This document shows, in pieces, positions 6,985 through 16,433 of a stretch of DNA of 64,000 nt. The notes under the pieces are model-generated. The model was not told the DNA's origin, ran no database searches, and was given only the letters and a program-made list of their open reading frames with translations. Numbering within the stretch: the first letter of the stretch is position 1; each line of letters begins with the position of its first letter. The stretch is from Achromobacter piechaudii NBRC 102461. Its GTDB lineage: Bacteria > Pseudomonadota > Gammaproteobacteria > Burkholderiales > Burkholderiaceae_B. The stretch covers positions 62,001 to 126,000 of the forward strand of contig NZ_BCTK01000001.1 of NCBI RefSeq assembly GCF_001571245.1. Direction: 5' to 3'. The position numbers and the translations under genes were made by a program.

Positions 6985-8186
6985 GTCAAATCCTTGGGTA
7001 GATTCATGACGCGCTGCGCGATCACATCCAGCTGCACTTCGGTGGTGCCGGCGTAGATCGTCTCGGCGCGCGCGAACAGATATGCGTTGGTGTAAGCCTT
7101 GTGCGCGCGCTGCGCCAAGGGACTGGAATGCGGGCCGACCTGCGACAGCAGCGATAGCGCCAGGCCGGCAAAGGCCTGATGGCACTCGGACCAATACAGC
7201 TTGGTCAAGGAGCCGCGCGCGCCGATCGATTCACCGCGCAGCATGCGTTCGACCGTCAGTTCGACCAGGCCCTTGAGCCCATCGATTTCCGCGACCAGAT
7301 CGCCGACGCGGCGTTGCACATAGCCATCTTGCAGCGTGGGCGCCAGCCGGGCGTCGGACTTGCAGGCGGCAATCAGCTGGCGCAATTCGCATTCGAAGCG
7401 CCAGGGGCGATACATGCGATTAGTGGCGCGTTCGATCGACAGCACGCGGATCGCGGCGTTCCAGCCTTCGTCCGGCGCTCCCAGACGCGCGCTGTCGGGC
7501 ACCACCACGTCGTCGAAGAAGACTTCGGCAAACGATTCCTTGCCGTCGATGGATTTGATCGGCACCACGCGGATGCCCGGGGTGTCCATCGGCACGGCGA
7601 ACATCAGCAGACCGCGATGCTTGTCCGCCACCGTGCCCGTGCGCGTCAGCAGCAGGCAGTAATGCGCCTTGGCCGCGCCGCTCGTCCAGATCTTCTGGCC
7701 GTTGATGCGCCAGTTCCCGCCTTCCTGCACGGCCTTGGTGCGCAGCCGGGCAAGGTCCGAACCGGCATCCGGTTCGGAAAAGCCCTGGCACCAGAACTGC
7801 CGCATCGCCAGGATATCGGGCAGGAAGGCCTGCTTCTGCGCTTCATCGCCCACGGCCATGATGATGGGGCCCGCCAGCTCCTTGCCGATGGAGCTGACGC
7901 TCTCCGGCATCGGCAGCGCGCCGATTTCCTTGTTCACCGCCAGATGCTCGCGCAGGCTCAGGCCGTGGCCGCCATATGCCTTGGGCCAGGTCATGCCGGC
8001 CAGCCCGGCCTGATGCATGGCCGCTTCCCACGCGCTGCTCTCCGACAGCGTGGGCGCGCGGTAGTCCAGGCTGTCCGAGCGCATGAACGCCGGCAGGTTG
8101 GCGCGCAGCCAGGTGCGCGCGTGTTGCCGGTAAACCTCGATTCCCGACGAGGGGTCGGGAACGATCACCTGTTTTTCAAATTGCAT
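6981..8186 (-). CDS. Acyl-CoA dehydrogenase
   Basis: 401 residues, full family length. Middle-domain signature Q-G-F-S-E-P-D-A-G-S-D-L near residue 132 and W-T-S-G-A at about 170 are typical of FadE17/FadE26-like flavin acyl-CoA dehydrogenases; the C-terminal A-G-T-T-E-V-Q motif is also present. It should introduce an alpha-beta double bond in an acyl-CoA. It lies 8 bp after the synthetase gene and overlaps the following short acyl-CoA dehydrogenase. Substrate not shown by sequence. Confidence 0.92.
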   Translation of the reverse strand: MQFEKQVIVPDPSSGIEVYRQHARTWLRANLPAFMRSDSLDYRAPTLSESSAWEAAMHQAGLAGMTWPKAYGGHGLSLREHLAVNKEIGALPMPESVSSIGKELAGPIIMAVGDEAQKQAFLPDILAMRQFWCQGFSEPDAGSDLARLRTKAVQEGGNWRINGQKIWTSGAAKAHYCLLLTRTGTVADKHRGLLMFAVPMDTPGIRVVPIKSIDGKESFAEVFFDDVVVPDSARLGAPDEGWNAAIRVLSIERATNRMYRPWRFECELRQLIAACKSDARLAPTLQDGYVQRRVGDLVAEIDGLKGLVELTVERMLRGESIGARGSLTKLYWSECHQAFAGLALSLLSQVGPHSSPLAQRAHKAYTNAYLFARAETIYAGTTEVQLDVIAQRVMNLPKDLT

Positions 8187-8194
8187 GCCAGTCC

Positions 8195-10348
8195 TTACTC
8201 AGCGGTAGCGGGCGCGGCGCGCGCGATCATCAAGGCGTCCAGCACGACGGCGCCTTGGCCGCGCGGCCGTACCAGGATGGGGTTCATGTCGATGTCGGCG
8301 ATGTGGTCGCGATGCCGGAAGGCGAACTCCGACAGGCGCGCCACGCTGCGCGCCGCCGCCTCGATATCGGCCGGGGGCCGCCCGCGCGCGCCGTCCAGAA
8401 TCGGGAACATCTTGAGCGACCGGATCATCGCCATCGCTTCGTCTTCGGTGACGGGGGCGGCCTGCACCGCGACGTCGTTCAGCACTTCGGCGTAGATGCC
8501 GCCCATGCCCACCATGACGATCGGGCCGAAGACCGGGTCTTGCGAAACGCCGGCGATCATCTCGGTGCCGCCGCGCAGCATGGGCGCCACCAGCACGCCG
8601 TCGATGCGGGCGGTGGGCGCGTGGCGCGCCACATTGGCAAGGATGCGCGCATGGGCCTCGCGCACGCCCTCGGCGTTGGCCACGTCCAGCACGACGCCGC
8701 CCGCCTCGGTCTTGTGCGCCACGTCTTCCGATGCAATCTTCAGCACCACCGGGTAGCCGATGGCCTCGGCGGCGCGCACCGCCGCGTCGGCGTCGGCCGC
8801 GATCACTTCGCGCGGCACGTCGATGCCCACGTTGCCCAGCGCCTGCTTGGCGTGGAATTCGTTCTGGAAAATGATGGAATCGACCGGTTCAGCGGGAGGC
8901 GCGTCGGCCGCGCTCGCATCCGGTTCGCCGGCCGCGCGCAATTGACCCAGCCGCAACAAGCCCGCCAGCCCGGTCGCGGCGGCGTCGATGCTGGAGAACA
9001 CCGGTATGCCCAGCGCGTTGATCTGCTCGACGGCGTCGGCCGGCCCTTGGCTGATAATCATCAGCAGTCGATCCGGATGGCTCGCGCGCACCTGCGCCAA
9101 GGCTTCCAGATAGATGCCGCGCAGCCGCGTGTTGTACAGCGACAGCGACATGAACAGCACCAGCGCACTGTCGGAAGGGTCTTCCAGCAAAGCGGTCAAC
9201 ATCTTCAGCAGGATGTCCGGCCGGCTCGACATCTGCGCAGACGCATCGACCGGGTTGCCGGTGCTGGCGGTGGGCACGGCGTCGCGGATGCGTTGTTGCG
9301 TATGCGCCGCCAGCGCGGGCAGCGCCATGCCGGCCTCGCTCATGGCGTCGGCCATCATGATGCCGAAGCCGCCAGAGGCAGCGACGAGCGTCACCGCATC
9401 ATTGCGCGGCAACCGCTTCGGCATCAGCAATGACGCTGCGTGGCCGATGTCGATCAGCGCTTCCACCGAACGCACGCGCAGCACGCCGTGGCGGCGGAAC
9501 ACGGCGTCGATCACCGCATCCGAACCGGTCAGCGCACCGGTGTGTGATGCTGCGGCCTGCTGGCCTTTTTCGGTGGAGCCGATCTTCAGCACGATGACTG
9601 GCTTGCCGCGCTCGCGCGCCAGGCGCAGCGCGTTGATCAGCTTGTCGGCGTCGCGGCAGGTTTCCATGCAGCAAAGAATGATGTGCGTGTCGGGGTCGTC
9701 GGCCAGGGCGGCGATGCCGTCGGCCACGTCCACGTCGGCCTCGTTGCCGGTGGCCATGAAGCGGCTGACGCCCATGCCGCGCCGCGCCACGCTTTGCATG
9801 GTGTGGCTGCCCACGTTGCCCGATTGCGAGACGATGCCCACGTGGCCGGCGGGCGGCATGTGTTCTTCCAGCGCAATCGAGAACGAACCGATCAGCCGGT
9901 CAGCCACATTCACCGCGCCCAGGCAGTTGGGCCCCAGTACGCGCATGCCGTGTTCGCGGGCGATGTGGACCAGCTCTGCTTGCAGCGCCGCGCCGTCCGG
10001 GCCCGCCTCGGTGAAGCCGGCAGACAGCACGATCACAGCTTTGACGCCACGCGCCGCGCAGTCGCGCAACGCGGCCGGCGTGGCGCTGGCGGGCACGGCC
10101 AGGATCGCCAGCTCGGGCGCGACGGGAGTGTCGCGCACGCTGGCGTAGGCGGGCAGGCCCTGGATGAGGCCGCCCTTGGGGTTGATGGGATAGACCGCGC
10201 CGGCGTAGCCATGCTTGATCAGCATGTGTACGGGCCGTCCGCCGATCTTGGTGACCTCGTCCGACGCGCCCACGACGGCGATGCTGGCAGCCTTGAAAAA
10301 GGGCGCCAGCCCGGCGCCCGCGCGCAGGGGGTGTGCAGAGCGCGCCAT
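8195..10348 (-). CDS. Acyl-CoA synthetase, NDP-forming (acetate-CoA ligase family)
   Basis: 717 residues with fused alpha and beta parts. Residues about 10-140 are the CoA-binding Rossmann domain (V-V-G-A-S-D, Y-P-I-N-P-K), then a succinyl-CoA-synthetase-like part with the phosphohistidine region A-S-H-T-G-A-L (around residue 268), and from about 480 to 700 an ATP-grasp domain (G-Y-P-V-V-L-K-I). It activates a carboxylic acid to its CoA thioester with ATP to ADP and phosphate. Upstream gene ends one base before its start. It probably primes the acid processed by the dehydrogenases downstream. Confidence 0.9.
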   Translation of the reverse strand: MARSAHPLRAGAGLAPFFKAASIAVVGASDEVTKIGGRPVHMLIKHGYAGAVYPINPKGGLIQGLPAYASVRDTPVAPELAILAVPASATPAALRDCAARGVKAVIVLSAGFTEAGPDGAALQAELVHIAREHGMRVLGPNCLGAVNVADRLIGSFSIALEEHMPPAGHVGIVSQSGNVGSHTMQSVARRGMGVSRFMATGNEADVDVADGIAALADDPDTHIILCCMETCRDADKLINALRLARERGKPVIVLKIGSTEKGQQAAASHTGALTGSDAVIDAVFRRHGVLRVRSVEALIDIGHAASLLMPKRLPRNDAVTLVAASGGFGIMMADAMSEAGMALPALAAHTQQRIRDAVPTASTGNPVDASAQMSSRPDILLKMLTALLEDPSDSALVLFMSLSLYNTRLRGIYLEALAQVRASHPDRLLMIISQGPADAVEQINALGIPVFSSIDAAATGLAGLLRLGQLRAAGEPDASAADAPPAEPVDSIIFQNEFHAKQALGNVGIDVPREVIAADADAAVRAAEAIGYPVVLKIASEDVAHKTEAGGVVLDVANAEGVREAHARILANVARHAPTARIDGVLVAPMLRGGTEMIAGVSQDPVFGPIVMVGMGGIYAEVLNDVAVQAAPVTEDEAMAMIRSLKMFPILDGARGRPPADIEAAARSVARLSEFAFRHRDHIADIDMNPILVRPRGQGAVVLDALMIARAAPATAE

Positions 10349-10349
10349 G

Positions 10350-11120
10350 TCAGCGGCCCTTGAATTGCGGTTGGCGCTTTTCCAGGAAGGCCATGCGCGC
10401 TTCGCGGGCGTCTTCCGTCTTGGCCAGCGCCATGGTGAAGTCCTGTTCGAAGCGGTAGGCGTCGCGCTGCGGCATCAGGTCCACCATGTTGGCCGCGCGC
10501 TTGGCGTACAGCACGGCGAGCGGCGCCTTGGATGCGATCTCGTGCGCCAGCGCCAGCGCGGTCGGCAGCAACTGGTCGGGCGGCAACACGTCTTCCAGCA
10601 CATTGCGGCGCAGGAGGTCATGCGCGCTGAGGCGCTGGCCCGTGAAGAACATGCGGCGCAAGGTGGACCGGCCCACCAGCGTGCGCAACATGGACGCGCC
10701 GCCCGCCAACCCCACGTTGATCTCGGGCATGCCGAAGGTGGCGTTGTCGGACGCGTACATGATGTCGCACGCGGCCATCAGTCCCAGGCCCGCACCCAGC
10801 GCCGCGCCATTGACGGCGGCGATGACGGGCTTGGCGCATTCCTTGATGGCGTTGCCCGTTTCGCGGGTGATGCGGTTGTGCTCCAGGAAGTCGCCGGCGA
10901 TGTCCGCGTTGGGGCGGTCTTTCAGGTCCGCACCCGCGCAGAACACGCTGCCGTTGCCGGTCAGCACCGCGCAACGGATGTCTTCGCGTTCGGATATTTC
11001 GTCGAAGATGGCCACGATGCGGCGGCGCATGGCGCGGTTCAGCGCGTTGACGGGCGGGCTGTTCAAAGTGACCAGCGCGACGCCCTCGCTGACTTCCAGT
11101 GTGACGGTCGCCTCGCTCAT
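10350..11120 (-). CDS. Enoyl-CoA hydratase/isomerase family protein
   Basis: 256 residues of the crotonase fold. The oxyanion-hole segments are present: F-C-A-G-A-D-L-K near residue 66 and the A-A-L-G-A-G-L-G-L loop near 109. E at the position of the second catalytic acid is plausible in the M-P-E-I-N-V-G-L stretch. First gene of the seven-gene minus-strand operon. The start chosen is the ATG at 11118-11120; upstream in-frame codons have poor composition. The promoter must lie in the 277-bp gap shared with the divergent SMP-30 gene. Confidence 0.9.
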   Translation of the reverse strand: MSEATVTLEVSEGVALVTLNSPPVNALNRAMRRRIVAIFDEISEREDIRCAVLTGNGSVFCAGADLKDRPNADIAGDFLEHNRITRETGNAIKECAKPVIAAVNGAALGAGLGLMAACDIMYASDNATFGMPEINVGLAGGASMLRTLVGRSTLRRMFFTGQRLSAHDLLRRNVLEDVLPPDQLLPTALALAHEIASKAPLAVLYAKRAANMVDLMPQRDAYRFEQDFTMALAKTEDAREARMAFLEKRQPQFKGR

Positions 11121-11397
11121 GCGGACACCTGCTTGAAGGGGGAAAACGAAGCGGCGCGCAGAGCGCTGATGGCATGCTGCATGAAGTGTCTCCTTGAGTC
11201 GGATTGACCGGTCTTGCCTGGGTTTGCTGCCCGGGGCGGCCGGCTTTTTTTGGATTATATGGACGGGTATCGCCTCGGATTCACGCCAAAAACCTGGGTT
11301 GTGTTTTGCAGGAATGCGGCATATTCCGGGCGCTTCCAAGCCGATACCATGGGCTGTGAAATCGGTCACCAGACTTAAGCAAAGGAGCGGTCGGCAT

Positions 11398-12276
11398 ATG
11401 CGCATCGAGCGTATCGGCACGGTTCGCGCGGCGCTGGGCGAGTGCCCGGTGTGGGACGCGGCGGGAAACAGGTTGTGGATGCTGGACTGCCGCAGCGGGC
11501 AGTTGCTGAGGATCGACCCGGACAGCGGCGAGACTCGCATCTGGGAGTTGCCGCCACCCGTGGGCTCGTTCGCCCTCAATGGCCAGGACGAGATCATCGT
11601 GGCGCTGAAGGAAAGCTTCGCCCTGTACCGGCTGTCGGACGGCGCGCTGCGCACGCTGGGCCGCATCGACGACAGCCATCCTCATCTGCGGCTGAACGAT
11701 GGCGCGCCGCTACCGGATGGCAGCTTCGTGGCCGGCACCATGCATATCCATCGTCAGGAAGGCGAGCCGCCGCTGGGCGGCTTGTATCGCGTGGACCCCG
11801 CCGGTCAGGTAGCGCGAATCGCGCAGGGGCTGGGCGTCGTGAACGGGCCCGTCATGCATCCGGACGGGCGGCATCTGCACGTCTGCGACAGCGCGCGGCG
11901 GCAGGGCTATCGCTATCGCATGGATACGCAAGGCGGGCTGTCTGCGCCCGACATCTACATCGACACGGAAGCGCTGGGCTCGGCGCCCGACGGCTGCTGC
12001 TTCGATAGCGAAGGCGGCTTGTGGACCGCGCTGGTGCATGCGGCGGCCATTGCGCGCTTCGATGCCGACGGCAAACTGGACCGGCGCATCGACCTGCCTG
12101 TCGCGCACCCGGCGTCGCTATGTTTCGGCGGCCCGGACCTGTCGGATATCTTCGTCACCACGATCAGCGACAGCGGCCGCTTGGCTGCCAAGGGCCCGCT
12201 GGACGGCGCGCTGCTGCGCATTCGTGGCGTGGGCGCGGCAGGCGCGCCTCGCGGGCGATGCCGCATTCGCCCCTGA
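11398..12276 (+). CDS. SMP-30/gluconolactonase/LRE family protein
   Basis: 292 residues forming a six-bladed calcium-dependent beta-propeller typical of lactonases. E at residue 17 in L-G-E-C-P-V-W-D, the L-N-D-G-A-P segment near 100 and S-A-P-D-G-C-C-F near 198 match the metal-binding positions of the family. ATG at 11398 has AAAGGAG eight bases upstream. It is divergent from the acyl-CoA operon and convergent with the LysR gene, ending in a shared palindrome. It may open a lactone made by the nearby monooxygenase; this role is inferred. Confidence 0.88.
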   Translation: MRIERIGTVRAALGECPVWDAAGNRLWMLDCRSGQLLRIDPDSGETRIWELPPPVGSFALNGQDEIIVALKESFALYRLSDGALRTLGRIDDSHPHLRLNDGAPLPDGSFVAGTMHIHRQEGEPPLGGLYRVDPAGQVARIAQGLGVVNGPVMHPDGRHLHVCDSARRQGYRYRMDTQGGLSAPDIYIDTEALGSAPDGCCFDSEGGLWTALVHAAAIARFDADGKLDRRIDLPVAHPASLCFGGPDLSDIFVTTISDSGRLAAKGPLDGALLRIRGVGAAGAPRGRCRIRP

Positions 12277-12283
12277 TCAGGGG
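12270..12283. other. Perfect 14-bp palindrome holding both convergent stop codons
   Basis: CCCCTGATCAGGGG contains the TGA of the SMP-30 gene (12274-12276) and the TGA of the LysR gene (12277-12279), which abut with no gap. The palindrome has no loop or T-run, so it is a weak terminator candidate at best. Confidence 0.6.
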
Positions 12284-13224
12284 CTTTCGGCAGCGGCGAT
12301 CTTGTTGTAGGCCGTGAAGCGCAGCGCCGAGCCGGACACGTGCGAGGCCACGAAATCCAGGAACAGCCGGATCTTCACCGGGATCATCGCCGTGTCCAGG
12401 ATGGTGGCGTACATGCCTTCTTCGAAGGTCGTGTTGGTGACCTGGTAATCCGGGAACAGACGCACCAACGTGCCGCGCGAGATATCGTTGTGCACCGTGT
12501 AGTCGTCCAGCAGCGCAATGCCTTCGCCCAGCAACGCCAGTTCCAGCAGCGCGACGCCGTTGTTGGTGACGTGGCGCGGCTTGATCAGGACTTCCTCGAT
12601 AGCCTCGCCTTGCTTGAAGCGCCAGCAGTATTGATCGCCGGGCAAGAGGTACGCCAGGCAATCGTGCTGCGCGATATCGCCCGGCTTCGCCGGCGCGGCA
12701 TGCTTGGCAAGATACGCGGGCGAGGCCACCAGAAAGCGTTCGCTCTTGAACAGGATGCGCCGCTTCAAGCCCGCTTCCACGGGCGGCGAGATGCGGAAAT
12801 CAATATCGAAATTATTGCGCCGCAGATCCGTCTTAGCCTCGGACAGCACCAGTTCGATATGGATGTCGGGGTACTGCTGGCGAAAGGCGGCCACCAGCGG
12901 CGGCAACACGCCCAGCCCGAACATCATGCGCGAATGCACCCGCAGTATGCCCTTGGGGGCGGCGCGGATTTCGGTGATGTTGCGATGCGCCTCGTTGATG
13001 TTCCAGAGGATGGATTCAAGCTGCTGCGCATATTCCTGCCCCGCTTCGGTCAGCACGACCTGTCGGGTGGAACGCAGCAGCAGCTTGACGTTGAGCTCGT
13101 TTTCGAACTCGGTGATCATGCGGGATACCGAGGTGGCCGACACGCCGAACTGCCGTGCCGTTTCAGAAAAACTCTCGGTCTTGGAGATCGACAGAAAGAG
13201 CTCCATCGCGCGCAGTCTGTCCAT
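12277..13224 (-). CDS. LysR family transcriptional regulator
   Basis: 315 residues: N-terminal winged helix-turn-helix (residues 1-60, F-S-E-T-A-R-Q-F-G-V-S-A-T-S-V-S-R) and a periplasmic-binding-like effector domain from about 90. It is divergent from the flavin monooxygenase gene at 13333 with a 108-bp gap, the normal layout for a LysR protein that controls the divergent gene. It may also govern the acyl-CoA operon. Effector unknown. Confidence 0.92.
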   Translation of the reverse strand: MDRLRAMELFLSISKTESFSETARQFGVSATSVSRMITEFENELNVKLLLRSTRQVVLTEAGQEYAQQLESILWNINEAHRNITEIRAAPKGILRVHSRMMFGLGVLPPLVAAFRQQYPDIHIELVLSEAKTDLRRNNFDIDFRISPPVEAGLKRRILFKSERFLVASPAYLAKHAAPAKPGDIAQHDCLAYLLPGDQYCWRFKQGEAIEEVLIKPRHVTNNGVALLELALLGEGIALLDDYTVHNDISRGTLVRLFPDYQVTNTTFEEGMYATILDTAMIPVKIRLFLDFVASHVSGSALRFTAYNKIAAAESP

Positions 13225-13332
13225 GATTCCTCCACTTTACGCAGCACAGAACGCCGCATTTCCTGTATTCAGCCGATGACTGCCGGCCTCTAGAATTTCC
13301 TCAGAACGTCAAGCAATCAATGAGGAGACATT

Positions 13333-14397
13333 ATGGAATTCGGCGTGTTCATTCTGGCGCAGCAGCGAGGTTACCACCAGTCCTCAAAGCAAGTCATCAA
13401 CAACTCCATCGAACAAACCGTGGTGGCGGAGCAGGCCGGTTTCGACGCCGCCTGGTACGCCGAACATCACTTCAACAACTACTCGCTGTCGCCGTCGCCG
13501 CTGATGACGGTGGCGCACGCGGCCGCCAAGACGCATCGCATCCGCCTGGGCACGGCGGTGTGCATCCTGCCGCTGTATCACCCCGCGCGCTTCCTGGCTG
13601 AAGTGGGTTTCGTCGATACCGTTTCCAACGGGCGCCTGGACCTGGGCGTGGGCTCGGGCTATCAGGAGTTCGAGTTTGAACGCTTCGGCGTGCAGATCGC
13701 GGAATCGGGCGCGATCTTCAATGAGTTCCTGGACATCATCCCCAAGGGCCTGACGCAGAAGATCTTCGAGCATGACGGCCAGTTCCTGAAGATTCCGCCC
13801 AGCTCGATCGCCGTGCGCTGTTTGCAGGATCCGATGCCGCCGCTGTGGATCACCTCGGGCAATCCGGTGACGCTGGGCCGGGGCGTGCGCGAGAACCACA
13901 ACCTTTTCGTCACCGCGCTGCTCAAGGGCACCGACGCCATCGCCGAGCTGCGTGGCCGTCTGGAGAAAGTGGCCGAGGACAATGGCCGCGACCTGGACCG
14001 CGATGTGAAGTTCGGCTTCCTGCGCTGCGGCTACGCGTCCGACAACAAGGCCGAGATCGATGCGTACCTGGATTGCGCGCGCTTCCAGCGACGCATTTCG
14101 GAAAGCCTGAAGTTCCGCCGCGCGCAAAGCGACGACGGCTACATGGTCAAGGAAGTGCCGTCGGAAAACGATCCCACGTTCGAGCAGCTGCGCAAGAACC
14201 TGCCGGTGGGCTCGGTCAATGAAGTGATCGACAAGATGCTGGAAGAGATCAGCATCCTGCGTCCCAAGCACATTGCCTTGCAGACCCAGCTGGGCGACTT
14301 CGACCAGAAGACGATGCTCAAGCAGATCGAACTGTGGGGCGACAAGATCATTCCGGCCATCCGCAAGGAAGTCGGCAGCGCCACGGCCATTGCCTGA
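13333..14397 (+). CDS. LLM class flavin-dependent oxidoreductase
   Basis: 354 residues of the bacterial luciferase-like TIM-barrel family: F-G-V-F start, A-E-H-H-F near residue 43, and R-L-G-T-A-V near 73. It uses reduced FMN supplied by a partner reductase to monooxygenate a substrate. The flavin reductase gene follows 12 bp downstream, giving a two-component monooxygenase. GAGGAG lies upstream of the ATG. Regulation by the divergent LysR is likely. Related enzymes include alkane sulfonate and diketocamphane monooxygenases; the substrate cannot be read from the sequence. Confidence 0.9.
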   Translation: MEFGVFILAQQRGYHQSSKQVINNSIEQTVVAEQAGFDAAWYAEHHFNNYSLSPSPLMTVAHAAAKTHRIRLGTAVCILPLYHPARFLAEVGFVDTVSNGRLDLGVGSGYQEFEFERFGVQIAESGAIFNEFLDIIPKGLTQKIFEHDGQFLKIPPSSIAVRCLQDPMPPLWITSGNPVTLGRGVRENHNLFVTALLKGTDAIAELRGRLEKVAEDNGRDLDRDVKFGFLRCGYASDNKAEIDAYLDCARFQRRISESLKFRRAQSDDGYMVKEVPSENDPTFEQLRKNLPVGSVNEVIDKMLEEISILRPKHIALQTQLGDFDQKTMLKQIELWGDKIIPAIRKEVGSATAIA

Positions 14398-14409
14398 AGG
14401 GAGCGCCAC

Positions 14410-15207
14410 ATGCAGATCTATCTGAGCAACGCGGGGGCGATCACGCTGCGCCATCCTTCGGACTTCCGGCGGCTGGACGTGCTGGCCGATCCGCAACCGC
14501 GCGAGCGGCTGGAACATGCCATCGCCCGAGTCGGACGGCGCGAGGACGAGCGCCACGTGCGCCTGTCGCCGTCAGTGCTGCGCTTTCTGTCGCAGCACGC
14601 CGGCGATCCGAAATGGGAAGCGGACTTTTCCGCCATGGTGGACTACGCGGCGCGTCACGGATGGGTCGACGAACGCGGCGACATCCGCGCGCACATGGTG
14701 GTCAACGAGCATGACCAGGTGGTCTCCATCGACGACTTCAAGGCGGCGATGCGTTCGCTGCCTGCCGGCATCAGCGCGGTCACGACGGGCGAGGGCGAGC
14801 AGGTGGCCGGCATGATCGTGTCGAGCCTGACGTCGATTTCCGCCGATCCGCCGATGGTCGGCTTCTTCGTACAGCAGACTTCGTCGGCGCGCGAACCCTT
14901 GCTGCGTCACGGCCGTTTCGTCGCCAACGTGCTGGGCGAGGGACACGAAACCGTCATGCAGGCGTTCCTGGGGCAGCCGCAGGGCATGGCGCGCTTCGCG
15001 CAGGGCGGTTGGGTGATGAACGAGCAGGGCACGCCGGTCTTGCCGGACGCGCTGGCCAGTATCGAGTGCGATATCGTCTGCACCGAAGTGCTGGGTACGC
15101 ATGACCTGATCGTGGGCAAGATCCGCAAGACGACGTGCCGCGAGGCGCAACCGGTCATCAATTTCAGATCGGCCACGCATCGGATCGCGCCAGTCCGCTT
15201 GCAGTAG
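14410..15207 (+). CDS. Flavin reductase family protein with N-terminal extension
   Basis: 265 residues. The C-terminal 155 residues are an FMN-binding split-barrel flavin reductase (F-K-A-A-M-R-S-L-P-A-G-I-S-A-V-T-T near 118, then the N-V-L-G-E-G segment). The first 100 or so residues are extra relative to the usual 160-190-residue reductases and are of unknown fold. It should supply reduced flavin to the LLM monooxygenase encoded just upstream. A bidirectional hairpin terminator follows. Confidence 0.87.
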   Translation: MQIYLSNAGAITLRHPSDFRRLDVLADPQPRERLEHAIARVGRREDERHVRLSPSVLRFLSQHAGDPKWEADFSAMVDYAARHGWVDERGDIRAHMVVNEHDQVVSIDDFKAAMRSLPAGISAVTTGEGEQVAGMIVSSLTSISADPPMVGFFVQQTSSAREPLLRHGRFVANVLGEGHETVMQAFLGQPQGMARFAQGGWVMNEQGTPVLPDALASIECDIVCTEVLGTHDLIVGKIRKTTCREAQPVINFRSATHRIAPVRLQ

Positions 15208-15228
15208 TCGCTGCCGTCGCCATGCAAA

Positions 15229-15250
15229 AGCCCGCCAGATTGGCGGGCTT
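15229..15250. terminator. Bidirectional rho-independent terminator
   Basis: AGCCCGCCA pairs with TGGCGGGCT around a GAT loop. TTCTTC follows on the plus strand and TTTTGC on the minus strand, so it can end both the flavin reductase and the Bug gene, which converge here. Confidence 0.75.
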
Positions 15251-15303
15251 CTTCGTTGCCGCCCATGAATACAAATGGGCGGGTCATGCCCGGGTGGCCG
15301 GGT

Positions 15304-16266
15304 TCAGTCCAGGACGATGTGGTTGTCCTGGATGACGCGGCCCCAGTATTGGCGGTCGGCGTCCAGCTGGGCGTCCAGGGCCTGGGGGCCGCCCGCTTTT
15401 TCGGTCTGGCCGTTGGTGACCAGCAATTGGCGGAAGCTGTCGGACTGAACCGTCTTGATGGCGGCGTCGGCATAGGCCTGCACCAGTTGCGCCGGCGTGC
15501 CCTTCGGAGCATGCAGCGCGGTCCAGTAGCTGGCCTTCAATTGCGGATAGCCCAGCTCGGTCACCGACGGCACGTCGGGCAGGGCGGGGTCGCGCCGGTC
15601 GGTCGTCAGCGCCAGGATCTTCACCGCGCCCGCCTTCTGGTGATCGGCGAGCGCGATGGGCGTCATGTAGGACAGGTCGTTGCGCCCGGTGATCAGGTCG
15701 ATCAGGCTGGTCGGCGTGCTCTTGTACGGCACGGCGGTCAGCGGGATATCCAGCGCTTTGGACAGGATCAGCCCGTACAGGTCGGTCACGCTGCCCGGGC
15801 CCAGCGACCCGTAGGTCAGCGCGCGCTTTTCCTTCTTGGCATAGGCGACCAGATCCGCGATGGAGTTGACCCCGATGGTGGAGGGGACGGTGATGGTCAG
15901 CGGCCCGTCGAACATCATCGCCACGGACTCGAAGCTGTCGAAGCGGTATTGCAGCTTGGGGCGCAACAGGATGTTCAGCGACACGGGGCCGGAACCGCCC
16001 ATCAGCAGCATGTTGCCGTCGGCCGGCGCGCGCGCCACCTGTGTGGCCCCGATGATGCCGTTGGCGCCCGGCTTGTTTTCAACGATGAAGGGCACGCCCA
16101 ACTTGGCGCTCATGCCTTCGGCCAGCAGCCGGGCGAAGTTGTCGTTGGGGCCGCCTGCCGCATAGGGCACGATCAGCGTCACGGGCTTGGGGGCGGCGCG
16201 CAGTGGCCGGGCAAGCATCATGAGGGTGCCGGCCGCGATGAAGCCGCGGCGCGAGAGCTTGGTCAT
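15304..16266 (-). CDS. Tripartite tricarboxylate transporter (Bug) substrate-binding protein
   Basis: 320 residues. Starts M-T-K-L-S-R-R-G-F-I-A-A-G, a twin-arginine-style signal peptide of about 24 residues, then the Bug fold with V-P-Y-A-A-G-G-P-N-D and E-N-K-P-G-A-N-G. It binds a small carboxylate in the periplasm. No TctA/TctB membrane genes are nearby, as is usual for these orphan proteins in Alcaligenaceae. Two dyads lie in its upstream region. Confidence 0.9.
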   Translation of the reverse strand: MTKLSRRGFIAAGTLMMLARPLRAAPKPVTLIVPYAAGGPNDNFARLLAEGMSAKLGVPFIVENKPGANGIIGATQVARAPADGNMLLMGGSGPVSLNILLRPKLQYRFDSFESVAMMFDGPLTITVPSTIGVNSIADLVAYAKKEKRALTYGSLGPGSVTDLYGLILSKALDIPLTAVPYKSTPTSLIDLITGRNDLSYMTPIALADHQKAGAVKILALTTDRRDPALPDVPSVTELGYPQLKASYWTALHAPKGTPAQLVQAYADAAIKTVQSDSFRQLLVTNGQTEKAGGPQALDAQLDADRQYWGRVIQDNHIVLD

Positions 16267-16390
16267 TGTCTGTCTCCTGGTTCCCGCCGCCCTGATTTGC
16301 CGGCCTTCTATGGGCCGGTCCCGGGTCTGGTCACGCTGGCGGATGGGGTCGGCCGGTGGTCGGGCCACCGGTCCTGGTTTGTCACATCAA

Positions 16391-16417
16391 CCGATAATAA
16401 TTTCTATCGGACCGGTC
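16391..16417. promoter_or_regulatory. CCGATA/TATCGG dyad and GACCGGTC palindrome
   Basis: CCGATA at 16391-16396 and TATCGG at 16405-16410 form one inverted repeat; GACCGGTC at 16410-16417 is a perfect palindrome of the kind often bound by TetR-type repressors. It lies about 130-150 bp upstream of the Bug gene start, in an A/T-rich patch that could hold its promoter. No TetR gene is visible. Confidence 0.45.
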
Positions 16418-16433
16418 GATTACCCCATCGTTG

